A stretch of 64,000 bases of DNA from Myroides profundi (GCF_000833025.1 NZ_CP010817.1:1612001-1676000), one strand, 5' to 3'. Shown: positions 1 through 9,890, counted from the stretch's first letter. Notes: generated by a model not told the origin, from the letters alone. A program made the numbers and translations.

Positions 1-787
1 TATAACTGAAAAAAGGCTAATAAATTAGCAATATGTGATTTAATCACGAAACGTGAATGGGTTTTGCTAGTGAAAAATCTACTTATATGATAATCACTAT
101 ATGTGATCAAATAAGACGACTAACTTGTTTATATGTGTTTAGTACTCTAATTATTGGTTGTTTTGTAATGTTGAATAATAGTTAAATACTGATATAAAAA
201 TAATTATTTATCTTCTGTTTGTTTATTTTATTGAATAATAATGTATGTGTTTTATGTATTGTTGAATATTATATGTTTGTGTTGAATTGTTTGAATAAAG
301 AAAAACCATTAAACAGCAACTATAATAGAACGTATAAATAGGTGATATTCTATAGATAATATAAGAGTGGAAGATGTAGCCTTCCTCTTATATCAATGGA
401 CGTATTATTGTGTTAATCAACTTAAGTCAGTAGATGAAATTATCTTATCAAAGATTTGTATAGGATAGAAGCTTGAAAGACGTTTGATTTAATGATTCGT
501 TGCTTATTCTTTTTTTGTGATTTTATAGGTGTGTTTATATCGCTTGATTTTAAGCGTTGTAAATAATTAATATTTGAATATTTATATTTTATCATAAATA
601 TAAAGTAACTTTTTTATTAAGTGTAAATTATTGATTAATAGATATTTGATTTATTTTTGATAGGTTTTTTATTCTTTTTTCAAACATTTTTTTGCTGCTA
701 TTTAATTTTTGGCAAGATAATTGATTTTTGTCGATATATGCGAATAAAGCAGTGGTTAGTAAAGTAGAATAATAAATTGTGAAAAGT
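1..787. other. AT-rich gene-free region
   Basis: No convincing coding sequence is visible on either strand here; the open frames are short and low-complexity. The region is very AT-rich. It holds two inverted repeats built on GTGAT/ATCAC (35-47 and 93-107) and five copies of TTGAAT between 171 and 296. It is probably the upstream regulatory region of the repressor gene that follows, or of a gene left of the window. Confidence 0.5.
35..47. promoter_or_regulatory. inverted repeat GTGATT-T-AATCAC
   Basis: Perfect 6-bp arms around one central base. A related but differently spaced repeat (ATCAC, 5 nt, GTGAT) lies at 93-107. The half-site TGTGA resembles CRP/FNR-family sites, but the spacing is not the standard one. 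A regulator site is an inference only. Confidence 0.25.
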
Positions 788-1420
788 ATGAAAAGTAGTG
801 AAAGCGTAATTAAAAAGTTGAAACAGTTATTAGGGATAAAAACAGATTTGGAATTAGCGAATATTTTAGAAGTAAAACCTAATACAGTGTCATCATGGAA
901 ATCAAGAGAGACATTACAGTATGAAAAAATCATGAATTTGTGTAAAGAGCACAAGATTGATTTGAATGAATTATTCTTTTCAAATACACAAAAAGTTTTT
1001 AATACTGATTTGCAAAAACGAAAAGTGAAAATGATTTCTGTAGATCATCATTTTGAGTATTTCTTAAATCCTGAAAGAACTTGGGCAACATCACCTAGTT
1101 TTGTGTTTCCAACAGAAGAGGAGGTTGATACAGCATTTCAGATTTCTGCCGAAAATATGTATCCTACAGTAAAAGTGTCTTCTTATGTGTTGACTAAAAA
1201 AATCGGATTAGATGAAATTAAACCTTGGGGTATATATGTAGTTGTAATTGAAGGAAAAGGTGTGTTATGTTATAGATTTAAACGATATACAGAGAGTGGA
1301 GATTTATCATTTATTAGTGATAATGAAACTTATGAGAATATTGTAGTAAGACCTCAAGATATCAGAGAGGTGTTCTGTGTACGAGGAGCATTCCTTGGAA
1401 ATATTAAGAATCTTTCATAA
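788..1420 (+). CDS. CI/S24-like transcriptional regulator without catalytic Ser
   Basis: This is a predicted DNA-binding repressor of about 210 residues. Residues 5-62 look like a phage CI-type helix-turn-helix (LELANILEVKPNTVSSWKSR), the kind that binds operators as a dimer. The C-terminal half resembles the LexA/CI peptidase S24 fold (ENMYPTVKV, later FISDNETYENIVV). Family members that cleave themselves carry Ser in the SMxPT motif; here that position is Asn123, so RecA-triggered self-cleavage is unlikely. The ATG at 788 was chosen over a GTG at 779. The gene stands alone after a long AT-rich region, and a hairpin terminator follows. No phage genes are nearby, so it is probably a domesticated regulator; its targets are unknown. 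Confidence 0.75.
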   Translation: MKSSESVIKKLKQLLGIKTDLELANILEVKPNTVSSWKSRETLQYEKIMNLCKEHKIDLNELFFSNTQKVFNTDLQKRKVKMISVDHHFEYFLNPERTWATSPSFVFPTEEEVDTAFQISAENMYPTVKVSSYVLTKKIGLDEIKPWGIYVVVIEGKGVLCYRFKRYTESGDLSFISDNETYENIVVRPQDIREVFCVRGAFLGNIKNLS

Positions 1421-1442
1421 TTTTTATATTTGGTTACAGAAA

Positions 1443-1474
1443 TGGGTTATTGCATTTGTGATAACCCGTTTTTT
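1443..1474 (+). terminator. terminator after the S24-like repressor
   Basis: GGGTTAT and ATAACCC arms enclose a 10-nt loop and are followed by a run of T. This is a good intrinsic terminator just after the stop codon. Confidence 0.7.
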
Positions 1475-1752
1475 ATTGCCTTTATAACAGTGCTCTTTAG
1501 AATCTATCCTAGTTTAGGTCTAGAATAATCTAATCTTAGTTTATTTAATGAATAAAAAGTGGTTCTTATGCTATGAAGGATTGAAGTTGTTATACTTAGA
1601 GAATTAGAAAAAGGAAAATGAGGTGTTTGGATTATATGGATAAAGGAGAATAGAAATTGGATTTAACCGAATTTTATTAGGGAATAGCAGTTTATTTATT
1701 TAGAATGTCCTAAATTTGAAGGAATATTTTGAATAATTAAAGAGATTAAGAT
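1475..1752. other. intergenic region upstream of pepD
   Basis: With the preceding terminator this makes a 332-nt gap. No gene is visible. A TAnnTTTG-type box (TAAATTTG, 1711-1718) lies 34 nt before the pepD start and could be its -7 element, but no TTG stands at the usual upstream distance. Confidence 0.35.
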
Positions 1753-3225
1753 ATGAGTCAAGAAGTTAGAGGGTTAGAACCTAAGAACTTATGGAACAAG
1801 TTCGCAGATCTAAACGCAGTACCTCGTCCATCTAAGAAGGAAGAGCGTGTGATTGAGTTCATGATGAACTTTGGTAAGTCTTTAGGTCTAGAAACTATAA
1901 AAGATGAGGTAGGTAACGTTATTATTAAAAAACCTGCTACTAAAGGATTGGAGAACAGAAAAGTGGTTGTAATGCAATCTCACTTAGATATGGTTCACCA
2001 AAAGAATAACGATACTGTATTTGACTTCGATACTCAAGGAATCGATATGTATGTAGAGGATGGATGGGTAAGAGCTAGAGGTACTACTTTAGGGGCTGAT
2101 AATGGTCTAGGAGTAGCAGCTATTATGGCTATTTTAGAAAGCAACGAAATTCCACACCCAGCTATCGAGGCTCTATTTACTATAGATGAAGAGACTGGAA
2201 TGACTGGTGCTAAAGGTCTTCAAGGAGGAATGTTAGAAGGAGAGATTCTTTTAAACTTAGATACAGAAGAGGATGATGAAATCGATATCGGATGTGCTGG
2301 TGGTGTAGATGTAACTGCATCTGCTGAATATGATGAAGAGGATACACCTGAAGGATCTATCGGATATAGAATAACTGTAAAAGGATTAAACGGAGGACAC
2401 TCTGGTATGGATATCCACAAAGGATTAGGAAACGCAAATAAAATCATGAATAGATTGTTATTTGATGCTTTTGATAACTTTGGATTACAGATATCTAAAA
2501 TCAAAGGAGGAAGTTTAAGAAATGCTATTCCAAGAGAAAGTGTAGCTGAGGTAATTATTGCAAATACTTTTGATGAGGCATTTGTATTTGATATGACTTC
2601 TATCGTAGATGAGATTAAAGCAGAGTTACATACTGTAGATCCTGATTTTGAAGTAGTATTTGAGAAATTAGAAGCTGCTGATACTCCTAAGAAAGTAATG
2701 CCTTCTATGGCGCAATATTTCTTCGTAAGATCTATGTATACTGCTCATAACGGTGTATTCCGTATGAGTCCAGACTTCGATGATTTAGTAGAAGCTTCTA
2801 ATAATATTGCTAAAGTAGATTTAGGAGAAGGTAAATTAGTAGTTAAATGTTTAACTCGTTCTTCTGTAGAATCATCTAAATTTGATGTAGCGAATAGTCT
2901 TCGTTCTGCATTTGAATTAATGGGATGTGAAGTAGAATTCTCTGGATCTTATCCAGGATGGACACCTAATTCAGAATCTGAAATATTAGATGTATTAGTA
3001 GATATCTATGAAAAACAAGTAGGTGAGAAACCAAATGTAGTGGCATGTCACGCAGGACTAGAGTGTGGTATCTTAGGAACAAACTATCCTGATATGGATA
3101 TGATTTCTTTTGGACCAACTATCCGCGGAGCTCACTCTCCTGTAGAGCGTGCTAATATTGCTTCTGTACAGAAATTCTGGAAATTCTTATTAGAGATCCT
3201 AACTCAGATTCCTGAGAAAAAGTAA
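1753..3225 (+). CDS. pepD: aminoacyl-histidine dipeptidase (M20C, PepD)
   Basis: A cytosolic zinc dipeptidase that hydrolyses Xaa-His and other dipeptides (peptide utilisation). The 490-residue length matches family C of peptidase M20. Metal and catalytic motifs are visible: SHLDM with His77 and Asp79, the bridging Asp116 in TTLGADNGLG, the Glu146-Glu147 pair in DEETGMTGA, a further acidic residue in NLDTEEDDE, and the C-terminal His in IRGAHSPVE. The dimerisation lid (NGGHSGMDIHKGLGNAN) is present near residue 215. There is no signal peptide. The gene is monocistronic, with a terminator right after the stop. Confidence 0.95.
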   Translation: MSQEVRGLEPKNLWNKFADLNAVPRPSKKEERVIEFMMNFGKSLGLETIKDEVGNVIIKKPATKGLENRKVVVMQSHLDMVHQKNNDTVFDFDTQGIDMYVEDGWVRARGTTLGADNGLGVAAIMAILESNEIPHPAIEALFTIDEETGMTGAKGLQGGMLEGEILLNLDTEEDDEIDIGCAGGVDVTASAEYDEEDTPEGSIGYRITVKGLNGGHSGMDIHKGLGNANKIMNRLLFDAFDNFGLQISKIKGGSLRNAIPRESVAEVIIANTFDEAFVFDMTSIVDEIKAELHTVDPDFEVVFEKLEAADTPKKVMPSMAQYFFVRSMYTAHNGVFRMSPDFDDLVEASNNIAKVDLGEGKLVVKCLTRSSVESSKFDVANSLRSAFELMGCEVEFSGSYPGWTPNSESEILDVLVDIYEKQVGEKPNVVACHAGLECGILGTNYPDMDMISFGPTIRGAHSPVERANIASVQKFWKFLLEILTQIPEKK

Positions 3226-3250
3226 TCTAATAGATTAGAAATAAAGAAAA

Positions 3251-3280
3251 GGGTATCCTATACTAGGATGCCCTTTTTTT
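3251..3280 (+). terminator. pepD terminator
   Basis: The hairpin has GGGTATCCT paired with AGGATGCCC (one G-T wobble) and ends in seven T residues. Confidence 0.85.
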
Positions 3281-3392
3281 GTTTTTAAATACTTTGCTTT
3301 TGATTAGTTTAATTGTTATTTATTTGGTTTTAATTTTTTAATTGTTGTTAAATTATTTTAATTTTGATTTATAATTAACTTATTAGTATTGT

Positions 3393-4580
3393 ATGTTTAA
3401 AAGAGGGGTATTGCTGTTAATGTTATTAAGTGTGAATTGTTTTTTTGCACAAAAACTTCAGTTGCCATTTGAGCTTTCAAAAGATGATAGTACGATTTTT
3501 CTAAGATTGCCAATGGAGAATCAAAAAGATAGTTTGCTTTTCTTCTTTGATACAGGAGCAGGGGCACTACTCTTAGATTCACAAAAGGCAAAAGAGTTTG
3601 GTCTAAAAGCAGATTATAAAAGAGATATAACTGGAGCAGGTGGTAAAAAAACTTATGAGTCAGTCAGGAATTACAAAGTTTATTTAGATAAAAATAATTA
3701 TGTAGATAGTACTTCAGTAGTGTTAGAAGATATGTCTAGGCTGTATGCTATGACTGAAAAGAAGTTTGACGGTATTATAGGGGCTACTATTTTAAAGAAT
3801 TATATAACAAAGCTAGACTTTAATACACAAATGATGAGTCTATATAGTTTTGGGACAAAGATAGATTATAGTGGTTATGAGAAGATTCCTTTTAAGTTCT
3901 ATAATGGTGCTTTAATTCAATTGCCAATCATGATGACATTGAATAATAATGAGCAGTTCTCTGGAGATATCTTATTTGATAGTGGAGCTAGTGCTACTTT
4001 GATAGTAAACACACCTTATAAAGAAAAGCATGATTTGTTAAGTAAAATAGATAAAAAGATATCCTATTCTAGTGATAATTTGAGTAATAGTACAAGTTAT
4101 GAAAAAGGACTAATTAAGAGTTTGAGGTTAGGTAGTTATAAGATAGAGAGTAATGAATTATCGGTTTCTTTTTCTTCAGATACAGAAGGGGTAAGTGCTG
4201 TAAAAGGATTGATGGGAATCCTAGGAAGTGAAATTATACACCGTTTTGACTTGATATTTGATTACAAAGATCAGTTTGTTTACATTAAGCCTAATGATTT
4301 GTTTGTAAAAGCATTTGATCCTTTTGTAAAGCCATTGTCTCTGATGTATAATGATAAAAGGGATCAGATTTTAATTTCAAGTGTTATCCATAATACAGAA
4401 GCTGCGGTTAAAGGATTAGAAAAGGGACAGAGGATTGTATCTATCAATGGTATTCGTACTAATGATATAGATAAATACGAAAGTATACTAAAAGAAGAGA
4501 ATAAGAAAGTCATCATAGAATATATGAATAGTGCCAAAGAGATTAAGACTGTAGAAATTAATTTAATAAGGTTATTATAA
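3393..4580 (+). CDS. secreted aspartyl protease-like protein with PDZ domain
   Basis: The product starts with a signal peptide (MFKRGVLLLMLLSVNCFFAQ), so it is exported, probably to the periplasm. It has two retropepsin-type half-domains, each with its own Asp-Thr/Ser-Gly: FDTGAGALLLD near residue 52 and LFDSGASATLIV near residue 195. One chain therefore could form a complete bilobed active site. The C-terminal 80 residues form a PDZ domain (AAVKGLEKGQRIVSINGIRT), which usually binds substrate tails. This domain order is common in Bacteroidota gene sets, but substrates are not known. The gene is flanked by unrelated genes and seems to be transcribed alone. Confidence 0.85.
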   Translation: MFKRGVLLLMLLSVNCFFAQKLQLPFELSKDDSTIFLRLPMENQKDSLLFFFDTGAGALLLDSQKAKEFGLKADYKRDITGAGGKKTYESVRNYKVYLDKNNYVDSTSVVLEDMSRLYAMTEKKFDGIIGATILKNYITKLDFNTQMMSLYSFGTKIDYSGYEKIPFKFYNGALIQLPIMMTLNNNEQFSGDILFDSGASATLIVNTPYKEKHDLLSKIDKKISYSSDNLSNSTSYEKGLIKSLRLGSYKIESNELSVSFSSDTEGVSAVKGLMGILGSEIIHRFDLIFDYKDQFVYIKPNDLFVKAFDPFVKPLSLMYNDKRDQILISSVIHNTEAAVKGLEKGQRIVSINGIRTNDIDKYESILKEENKKVIIEYMNSAKEIKTVEINLIRLL

Positions 4581-4785
4581 CTAATTATTCTGTTCTTATT
4601 CTTTTATAAAAAAAGTCTAGTACTAGAAGATACTTTATGACTTATAATCTAATACGGTCATTATTTTTTAAGGTGTAAACAGCAATGTATTAAGGCTAGA
4701 GTGTTTAAAAATATTAATGTTTATTTAAGAATAAAGCGTGTTAAAATTAGTAATTTGGTTGCAATATAATTAAAACTCAATATTT

Positions 4786-5394
4786 ATGAAAAAATCCGTT
4801 TTAGCTTTAGCTTTAATTGGAGCATTAGCAATCTCTTGTGGAGAGAAAAAAGATACAAATGCAGTAGAAGGAACTACTGAGACAACAACAGAACAAGTAG
4901 AAGCACCTGTACAAAAAGAATTATCTTATTCTATGGAATGGACAGCTTTTAAAACACCTGAGAAAGTAGGAGTAAAAGGAACATTCTCAGATATTAAATT
5001 GAATGAAGTAAAAGCGGATGCTGCTACATTAGAAGAAGCGTTAAAAGGAGCTAACTTCGTAGTAGTAACATCTTCTGTAAGCACTAATGATGCTGGTAGA
5101 GATGAGAAGTTAAAAGGTCAGTTCTTTGCTAAAATGGTTGGAAATATCAATGGATTCTTTGGTGAGTTTAAAGATGGTAAAGTAATCGTGAACTTAACAA
5201 TGAATGGAATTTCTAAAGAGAAAGAGTTCGCATATAGAGTAGAAGGTGATGCTCTTAAGTTAAATGGTTCAATAGATATCATTGCTGATTTTACGGCTCA
5301 GTCTGCATTTGATAGCTTACATGAAGCTTGTAAAGATTTGCACGAAGGAAAAACTTGGTCTGACGTAGAGATTTCTGCTGAGATTAAAAAATAA
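4786..5394 (+). CDS. YceI-family lipoprotein
   Basis: A lipoprotein of 202 residues: the signal sequence ends in a lipobox with Cys18 (GALAISC), followed by a Thr/Glu-rich linker of about 25 residues. The rest matches the YceI lipocalin-like fold (LSYSMEWTAFKTPEKVGVKG, then VVVTSSVSTNDAGRDEKLKG). YceI proteins bind isoprenoid-type lipids in the periplasm, but the ligand here is unknown. A terminator separates it from prfA. Confidence 0.85.
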   Translation: MKKSVLALALIGALAISCGEKKDTNAVEGTTETTTEQVEAPVQKELSYSMEWTAFKTPEKVGVKGTFSDIKLNEVKADAATLEEALKGANFVVVTSSVSTNDAGRDEKLKGQFFAKMVGNINGFFGEFKDGKVIVNLTMNGISKEKEFAYRVEGDALKLNGSIDIIADFTAQSAFDSLHEACKDLHEGKTWSDVEISAEIKK

Positions 5395-5420
5395 TTAGTT
5401 ACTTTTGTAACGTAATTGAA

Positions 5421-5451
5421 GAGGAGTATGCATAAATATTCCTCTTTTTTT
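5421..5451 (+). terminator. terminator after the YceI lipoprotein gene
   Basis: The arms GAGGAGTAT and ATATTCCTC (one G-U wobble) are followed by seven T residues. A TACCTTTG box for prfA begins right behind it at 5453. Confidence 0.75.
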
Positions 5452-5452
5452 G

Positions 5453-5460
5453 TACCTTTG
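5453..5460 (+). promoter_or_regulatory. -7 box candidate (TACCTTTG) for prfA
   Basis: Perfect TAnnTTTG match 30 nt before the prfA start codon and directly after the preceding terminator. A clean -33 TTG at 17-20 nt upstream is not evident because that DNA is part of the terminator stem. Confidence 0.5.
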
Positions 5461-5489
5461 CAAACCAAATAAATTATCTATTTTAGGAT

Positions 5490-6563
5490 ATGTTAGATAG
5501 ACTACAAATTATTAAGCAACGTTTTGACGAAGTTTCTGACTTAATTATTCAGCCAGATGTTATTGCTGATCAAAAACGTTACGTACAATTAAATAAAGAG
5601 TATAAAGATTTAAAACAGTTAGTTGAAAAGCGTGCTGAGTATATAAATCTTAAAGGTAATATGGAAGAAGCTAATGAAATATTAGCTGATGGAAGTGATG
5701 CTGAAATGGTAGAAATGGCTAAGATGCAATTAGATGAGGCAAAAGGTCGTTTACCAGAATTAGAAGAAGAAATCAAATTCTTATTGATACCTAAAGATCC
5801 AGAGGATGCTAAAAACGTAATGGTAGAGGTGCGTGCTGGTACAGGAGGTGATGAAGCAAGTATCTTCGCAGGAGATTTATTTAGAATGTACACTAAATAC
5901 TGTGAATCTAAAGGATGGAGAACATCTGTAGTAGATGTGAATGAAGGAACTTCTGGAGGATACAAAGAGGTTATCTTTGAAGTAACAGGAGAAGATGTAT
6001 ATGGTACATTAAAATTTGAAGCAGGAGTACACCGTGTACAACGTGTTCCTCAAACGGAAACTCAAGGACGTGTACACACATCAGCAGCTACTGTAATGGT
6101 ATTACCAGAAGCAGAAGAGTTCGATGTACATATCGATATGAATGATGTACGTATTGACTTATTCTGTTCGTCAGGACCTGGAGGACAGTCTGTAAATACA
6201 ACTAAATCAGCTGTACGTATGACTCACATTCCTACAGGACTTGTGGCTCAATGTCAGGATGAGAAATCTCAACACAAGAATAAAGATAAAGCTTTATCTG
6301 TATTGCGTTCTCGTTTGTATGAAATGGAATTAGCAAAGAAACAAGCAGAAGATGCAACTAAACGTTCGTCTCAGGTAAGTAGTGGGGACAGATCTGCAAA
6401 GATTAGAACTTACAACTATCCACAAGGACGTGTTACTGATCACCGTATAGGACTTACTTTATATGATCTAGATGGTATTATGAATGGTAATATTCAGAAG
6501 ATTATCGATGAATTACAATTGGTAAGTAATACTGAGAAATTAAAAGAAGGAGACGTTTTTTAA
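5490..6563 (+). CDS. prfA: peptide chain release factor 1
   Basis: RF1 recognises UAA and UAG stop codons and triggers release of the finished peptide on the ribosome. The 357-residue length is standard. The stop-codon-reading tripeptide is Pro187-Gln188-Thr189 (PxT class, hence RF1 and not RF2). The GGQ motif that promotes ester hydrolysis is at 231-233 ([12 protein letters not shown]). The conserved [18 protein letters not shown] segment is near residue 117. It is followed by a terminator and then pyrF. Confidence 0.98.
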   Translation: MLDRLQIIKQRFDEVSDLIIQPDVIADQKRYVQLNKEYKDLKQLVEKRAEYINLKGNMEEANEILADGSDAEMVEMAKMQLDEAKGRLPELEEEIKFLLIPKDPEDAKNVMVEVRAGTGGDEASIFAGDLFRMYTKYCESKGWRTSVVDVNEGTSGGYKEVIFEVTGEDVYGTLKFEAGVHRVQRVPQTETQGRVHTSAATVMVLPEAEEFDVHIDMNDVRIDLFCSSGPGGQSVNTTKSAVRMTHIPTGLVAQCQDEKSQHKNKDKALSVLRSRLYEMELAKKQAEDATKRSSQVSSGDRSAKIRTYNYPQGRVTDHRIGLTLYDLDGIMNGNIQKIIDELQLVSNTEKLKEGDVF

Positions 6564-6583
6564 TCGTCTTATGTAAATATTAT

Positions 6584-6619
6584 AAACCACACTTGCTTTT
6601 GTATAGTGTGGTTTTTTTT
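6584..6619 (+). terminator. prfA terminator
   Basis: AAACCACAC pairs with GTGTGGTTT around a loop of about 13 nt, followed by T residues. Confidence 0.8.
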
Positions 6620-6637
6620 AAACTATAACTACGAGAC

Positions 6638-7459
6638 ATGACTACACAACAATTAATTGAACAAATTAAGCAAAAGAACTCATTTCTATGCGTTGGCTTA
6701 GATGTTGATTTAGATAAGATTCCAACTTTTTTATTAAAAGAAGAAGATCCTATATTTAGCTTTAATAAAGCAATTATCGATGCAACTCATCAATATGCAG
6801 TAGCGTATAAACCAAATATTGCGTTCTATGAAGCTTATGGTATAAAAGGATGGATGTCTCTGAAGAAGACAATAGAATACTTAAATACTAATTATCCTGA
6901 AGTATACACTATAGCAGATGCTAAGCGTGGGGATATAGGTAATACTGCGTCTATGTATGCTAAAGCTTTCTTTGAGGATATGTCGTTTGACAGCGTAACT
7001 GTTGCTCCTTATATGGGAAAAGACTCTGTAGAGCCATTTTTAGCTTTTGAAGATAAACATACTATTCTTTTAGCATTAACTTCAAATCAAGGTGCATTTG
7101 ATTTCCAAACGAAAGAAGTGAATGGAAAGCCATTGTATCAAGAAGTATTAGAAACTTCTCAAACATATAAAAATGCAGAGAATTTAATGTATGTAGTGGG
7201 AGCTACTAAGGCAGAATATTTTGAAGAGATTAGAAAAATAGTACCAGAAAGCTTTCTATTAGTGCCAGGAGTAGGGGCGCAAGGTGGTAATCTACAAGAT
7301 GTATGTAAATATGGGTTAAGTAAAAATGTAGGATTGCTAATCAATTCGTCAAGAGGTATTATCTTTGCATCTAAGGCAGAAGATTTCGCAGAGAAAGCGG
7401 GATTAGAAGCTAAAGCCATTCAACAAGAAATGGAGGAGATATTAAATAAAATGGTATGA
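6638..7459 (+). CDS. pyrF: orotidine 5'-phosphate decarboxylase (type 2)
   Basis: Catalyses the last step of de novo UMP synthesis, OMP to UMP plus CO2, in the cytosol. The length (273 aa) and the motifs [13 protein letters not shown] and [12 protein letters not shown] (with the catalytic Asp-x-Lys-x-x-Asp group) place it in the longer type 2 subfamily. The C-terminal phosphate-binding loop is [11 protein letters not shown] with NSSRGI further on. The last 4 nt (ATGA) overlap the start of the next gene, so the two are translationally coupled. Confidence 0.95.
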   Translation: MTTQQLIEQIKQKNSFLCVGLDVDLDKIPTFLLKEEDPIFSFNKAIIDATHQYAVAYKPNIAFYEAYGIKGWMSLKKTIEYLNTNYPEVYTIADAKRGDIGNTASMYAKAFFEDMSFDSVTVAPYMGKDSVEPFLAFEDKHTILLALTSNQGAFDFQTKEVNGKPLYQEVLETSQTYKNAENLMYVVGATKAEYFEEIRKIVPESFLLVPGVGAQGGNLQDVCKYGLSKNVGLLINSSRGIIFASKAEDFAEKAGLEAKAIQQEMEEILNKMV

Positions 7460-8256
7460 TTGTATTAAAAGATCAAATAGGGCAAGAGCATCGCTTTGAA
7501 CAAGCACCAAAGAGAATTATTTCATTAGTGCCTTCACAAACAGAAACGTTATGTGATTTAGGATTGGAAGATGAGATTAAAGGAATAACTAAATTCTGTG
7601 TACATCCTTATCACTTAGGTGTAGTCAAAATCAAAGTAGGTGGAACTAAGAAGGTACACGTAGAAAAGATTAAGGCACTTAATCCTGATATTATTATTGC
7701 TAATAAAGAAGAAAATACTTTGGAGATCGTAGAAAGTCTGAAAGATATTTGTCCTGTTTGGGTTACTGATGTAATTACATTAGAAGATAATAAGCAAATG
7801 ATAGAAGATTTTGGTGTCTTGTTTAATAAACGTACAGAGGCAAAAAAATGGAATGATAAGATTGATTTTGCTATCAAAGATTTCATGTCTTTTGTAAGTA
7901 CTAGAGAAACACAAAAAGCAGCTTATTTTATCTGGAGAGAACCTTATATGGCGGCAGGTAATAATACGTTTATCAATACCCTTTTGACTTTGAATAAATT
8001 CACGAATGTATATGCTAATCGAGAAGAGCGTTATCCTGAAGTAGAGATAAGAAAGATTAGAATTCAAGGAGATCCAGAGTTGGTATTCTTGTCGTCAGAG
8101 CCTTATCCATTTAAGGAAGAACATGCATTCGAATTAGGAAGACATACACATCACGGAAAAACTGTGTTTGTGGATGGGGAAATGTTCTCTTGGCATGGGA
8201 CACATTTGTTTAATGCTTTTGAGTACTTTAAACAAATTCATAAACGACTTGAATAA
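7456..8256 (+). CDS. helical-backbone metal receptor / BtuF-like binding protein, no signal peptide
   Basis: The 266-residue product resembles the TroA/BtuF class of substrate-binding proteins ([25 protein letters not shown] at the N terminus, then [14 protein letters not shown]). These normally bind cobalamin, haem or ferric siderophores outside the membrane for an ABC importer. Here the chain starts straight in the domain, with no signal peptide or lipobox, and no permease or ATPase gene is adjacent. It overlaps pyrF by ATGA. A cytosolic ligand-binding role is possible; the ligand cannot be told from sequence. Confidence 0.75.
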   Translation: MIVLKDQIGQEHRFEQAPKRIISLVPSQTETLCDLGLEDEIKGITKFCVHPYHLGVVKIKVGGTKKVHVEKIKALNPDIIIANKEENTLEIVESLKDICPVWVTDVITLEDNKQMIEDFGVLFNKRTEAKKWNDKIDFAIKDFMSFVSTRETQKAAYFIWREPYMAAGNNTFINTLLTLNKFTNVYANREERYPEVEIRKIRIQGDPELVFLSSEPYPFKEEHAFELGRHTHHGKTVFVDGEMFSWHGTHLFNAFEYFKQIHKRLE

Positions 8257-8318
8257 TATCTTGATTATTAGATGAAAAGTAGTCTAGAAGATTACGGTAA
8301 GAATATAAAAAAGAAAAA

Positions 8319-8347
8319 GCCGAGTAAGAAATTACTCGGCTTTTTTT
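8319..8347 (+). terminator. terminator of the pyrF operon
   Basis: A perfect 9-bp stem (GCCGAGTAA/TTACTCGGC) with a GAAA tetraloop and a T7 tail: a very strong intrinsic terminator. Confidence 0.95.
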
Positions 8348-8496
8348 AACTAACCCTAACTATTATGAAATCAATCATTATTGATTATACAAATATCAAA
8401 AAAATATTTAGAAAGGTCAGTTAATTGAATGTTATAATAATGTTATATTTAGTTTTTTGTTTAAAAATATAAATATACTTCAATGTAAGTACCTAA

Positions 8497-9279
8497 TTAC
8501 TTTCTATTTTTAAAAAGTTTCTCGATAGAATTACTTGATGTGTTTTTTTTAGTTGAGTTTGTTAGATTATCTTGAATTGCGAATACTTCTTTTAATAATT
8601 TAGAATCTCTAGATCCTGTGATGTTTTCTCTAATATTTCCCTCTTCAACTGCGATCATTTTGAATACGCCATCCATAGTTTGGTTGGTAATATAATCTGT
8701 TAAGTCTGTTGTAACAGGAGATACTAGAGGAAGTGCATTATAAGTAGTGGTCATTTTTTCCCAGATTACATCAGCTCCTACTGATGCTATAGATGAATTA
8801 ATCACTGGACTGAATTTAGTATATAAACTTTTAGATGTGCTTTTCTTTAAGTAATCAGTTGCAGCTGATTTTCCTCCAACTAGAATATCTTTAGCATCTG
8901 TGAATGTCATATTCTTAACAGCATCTACAAAGATTGGTGTAGCTTCTTTCACAGCACTTTCTGCAGCTCTGTTAATTAGTGTTAATCCTTGATCTGCTAA
9001 TTTGTCCATACCTATTCTTCTTAAAGCTCTATCTACTTTCTGAAATTCTTCAGGCATTACAATTTTAACTAATTCATTTTTTAGGAAACCATCAGGTTGT
9101 GATAGTTTACTTACTTGATCAGCAATTCCTTTATCAAGAGCTTCTTTTAATCCCTTAGCCACTTTGTCTTGTGTAAGAGAATTGATTAGGTTGTTTTTTT
9201 TAGTGGTTTGAGCATTGATGATTGGGGAATAGGCTAGTGTACTCATGGTTAGTACAGCAGCAATCATTGTCTTTTTCAT
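8497..9279 (-). CDS. DUF4197-family exported protein
   Basis: This has a signal peptide (MKKTMIAAVLTMSTLAYSPIINAQ) and then a mostly helical domain of about 210 residues matching DUF4197 (ALDKGIADQVSKLSQPDGFL, DRALRRIGMDKLAD, TNQTMDGVFKMIAVEEGNIR). The family is widespread in Bacteroidota and Proteobacteria; its function is not established. The gene lies 6 nt downstream of another minus-strand gene, so the two are probably one operon. Confidence 0.85.
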   Translation of the reverse strand: MKKTMIAAVLTMSTLAYSPIINAQTTKKNNLINSLTQDKVAKGLKEALDKGIADQVSKLSQPDGFLKNELVKIVMPEEFQKVDRALRRIGMDKLADQGLTLINRAAESAVKEATPIFVDAVKNMTFTDAKDILVGGKSAATDYLKKSTSKSLYTKFSPVINSSIASVGADVIWEKMTTTYNALPLVSPVTTDLTDYITNQTMDGVFKMIAVEEGNIRENITGSRDSKLLKEVFAIQDNLTNSTKKNTSSNSIEKLFKNRK

Positions 9280-9285
9280 AGTGTT

Positions 9286-9822
9286 TTATTTATCTGTTAT
9301 TGTATTTACTTCTAGTTTTATTGCTTTTCTAGCAATTTCTAGTTTTTCTTCAATTAGTATATTTTTAGTAATTAAAGTCTGTCTAAGTTGGTTCGCATCT
9401 AGGATGTTAGGATTACTACCAATCTGATGTATTAATTCTATAATACTGTTTTTTGATTGAACTATAATTTGCCAAAGCTCTTCGCTAATATAGATTTGCT
9501 GAGCTACGTTATAGTCAAACTCTTGTTCTATATGATTTATTAAATTGATTTGATATAGTGTTTTATCTTCTGAGGTAGGACTTATTCTTAGAATTAGTTT
9601 TTTTAAATCAATGCGTTCAATTAGTATTATAAAGCGTTCAAAGGCTTGTAATTTCAAGGCTTGAAGGTCTATTGTGTTTTGAGCTTTTAATTTTTCTAAT
9701 AGAAATAGATCTTTTTTTGTCTGCTTTTCTAATATGCGATTAAAAAATGTATAAGCTAAAGCTGCTGAAATCAAAGCAGGTAGGGTATAGGCTAATAGCT
9801 GTAAAATAAATTCTGTGCTCAT
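9286..9822 (-). CDS. membrane-anchored conserved protein of unknown function
   Basis: I do not recognise a characterised family; it looks like a conserved Flavobacteriia protein. One N-terminal membrane helix (FILQLLAYTLPALISAALAYTFF) is followed by a helical, Glu/Lys/Leu-rich cytosolic part of about 150 residues. The ATG at 9822 (MSTEF) is preferred to a TTG 18 nt upstream, since the helix then sits at the usual distance. It precedes the DUF4197 gene by 6 nt. The divergent helicase gene lies about 120 nt away. Confidence 0.65.
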   Translation of the reverse strand: MSTEFILQLLAYTLPALISAALAYTFFNRILEKQTKKDLFLLEKLKAQNTIDLQALKLQAFERFIILIERIDLKKLILRISPTSEDKTLYQINLINHIEQEFDYNVAQQIYISEELWQIIVQSKNSIIELIHQIGSNPNILDANQLRQTLITKNILIEEKLEIARKAIKLEVNTITDK

Positions 9823-9890
9823 TGCGATCTTTTTAAGCAAAAGTAGGGAATATTATGTTTGTTGTGATATTTTTTATGGTTGCAAAAAAC

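Noticed and set aside
171..296. Five TTGAAT words with roughly 10-nt multiples between them
   Set aside because: In DNA this AT-rich such words are expected often, and the spacing is irregular (60, 31, 20, 9).
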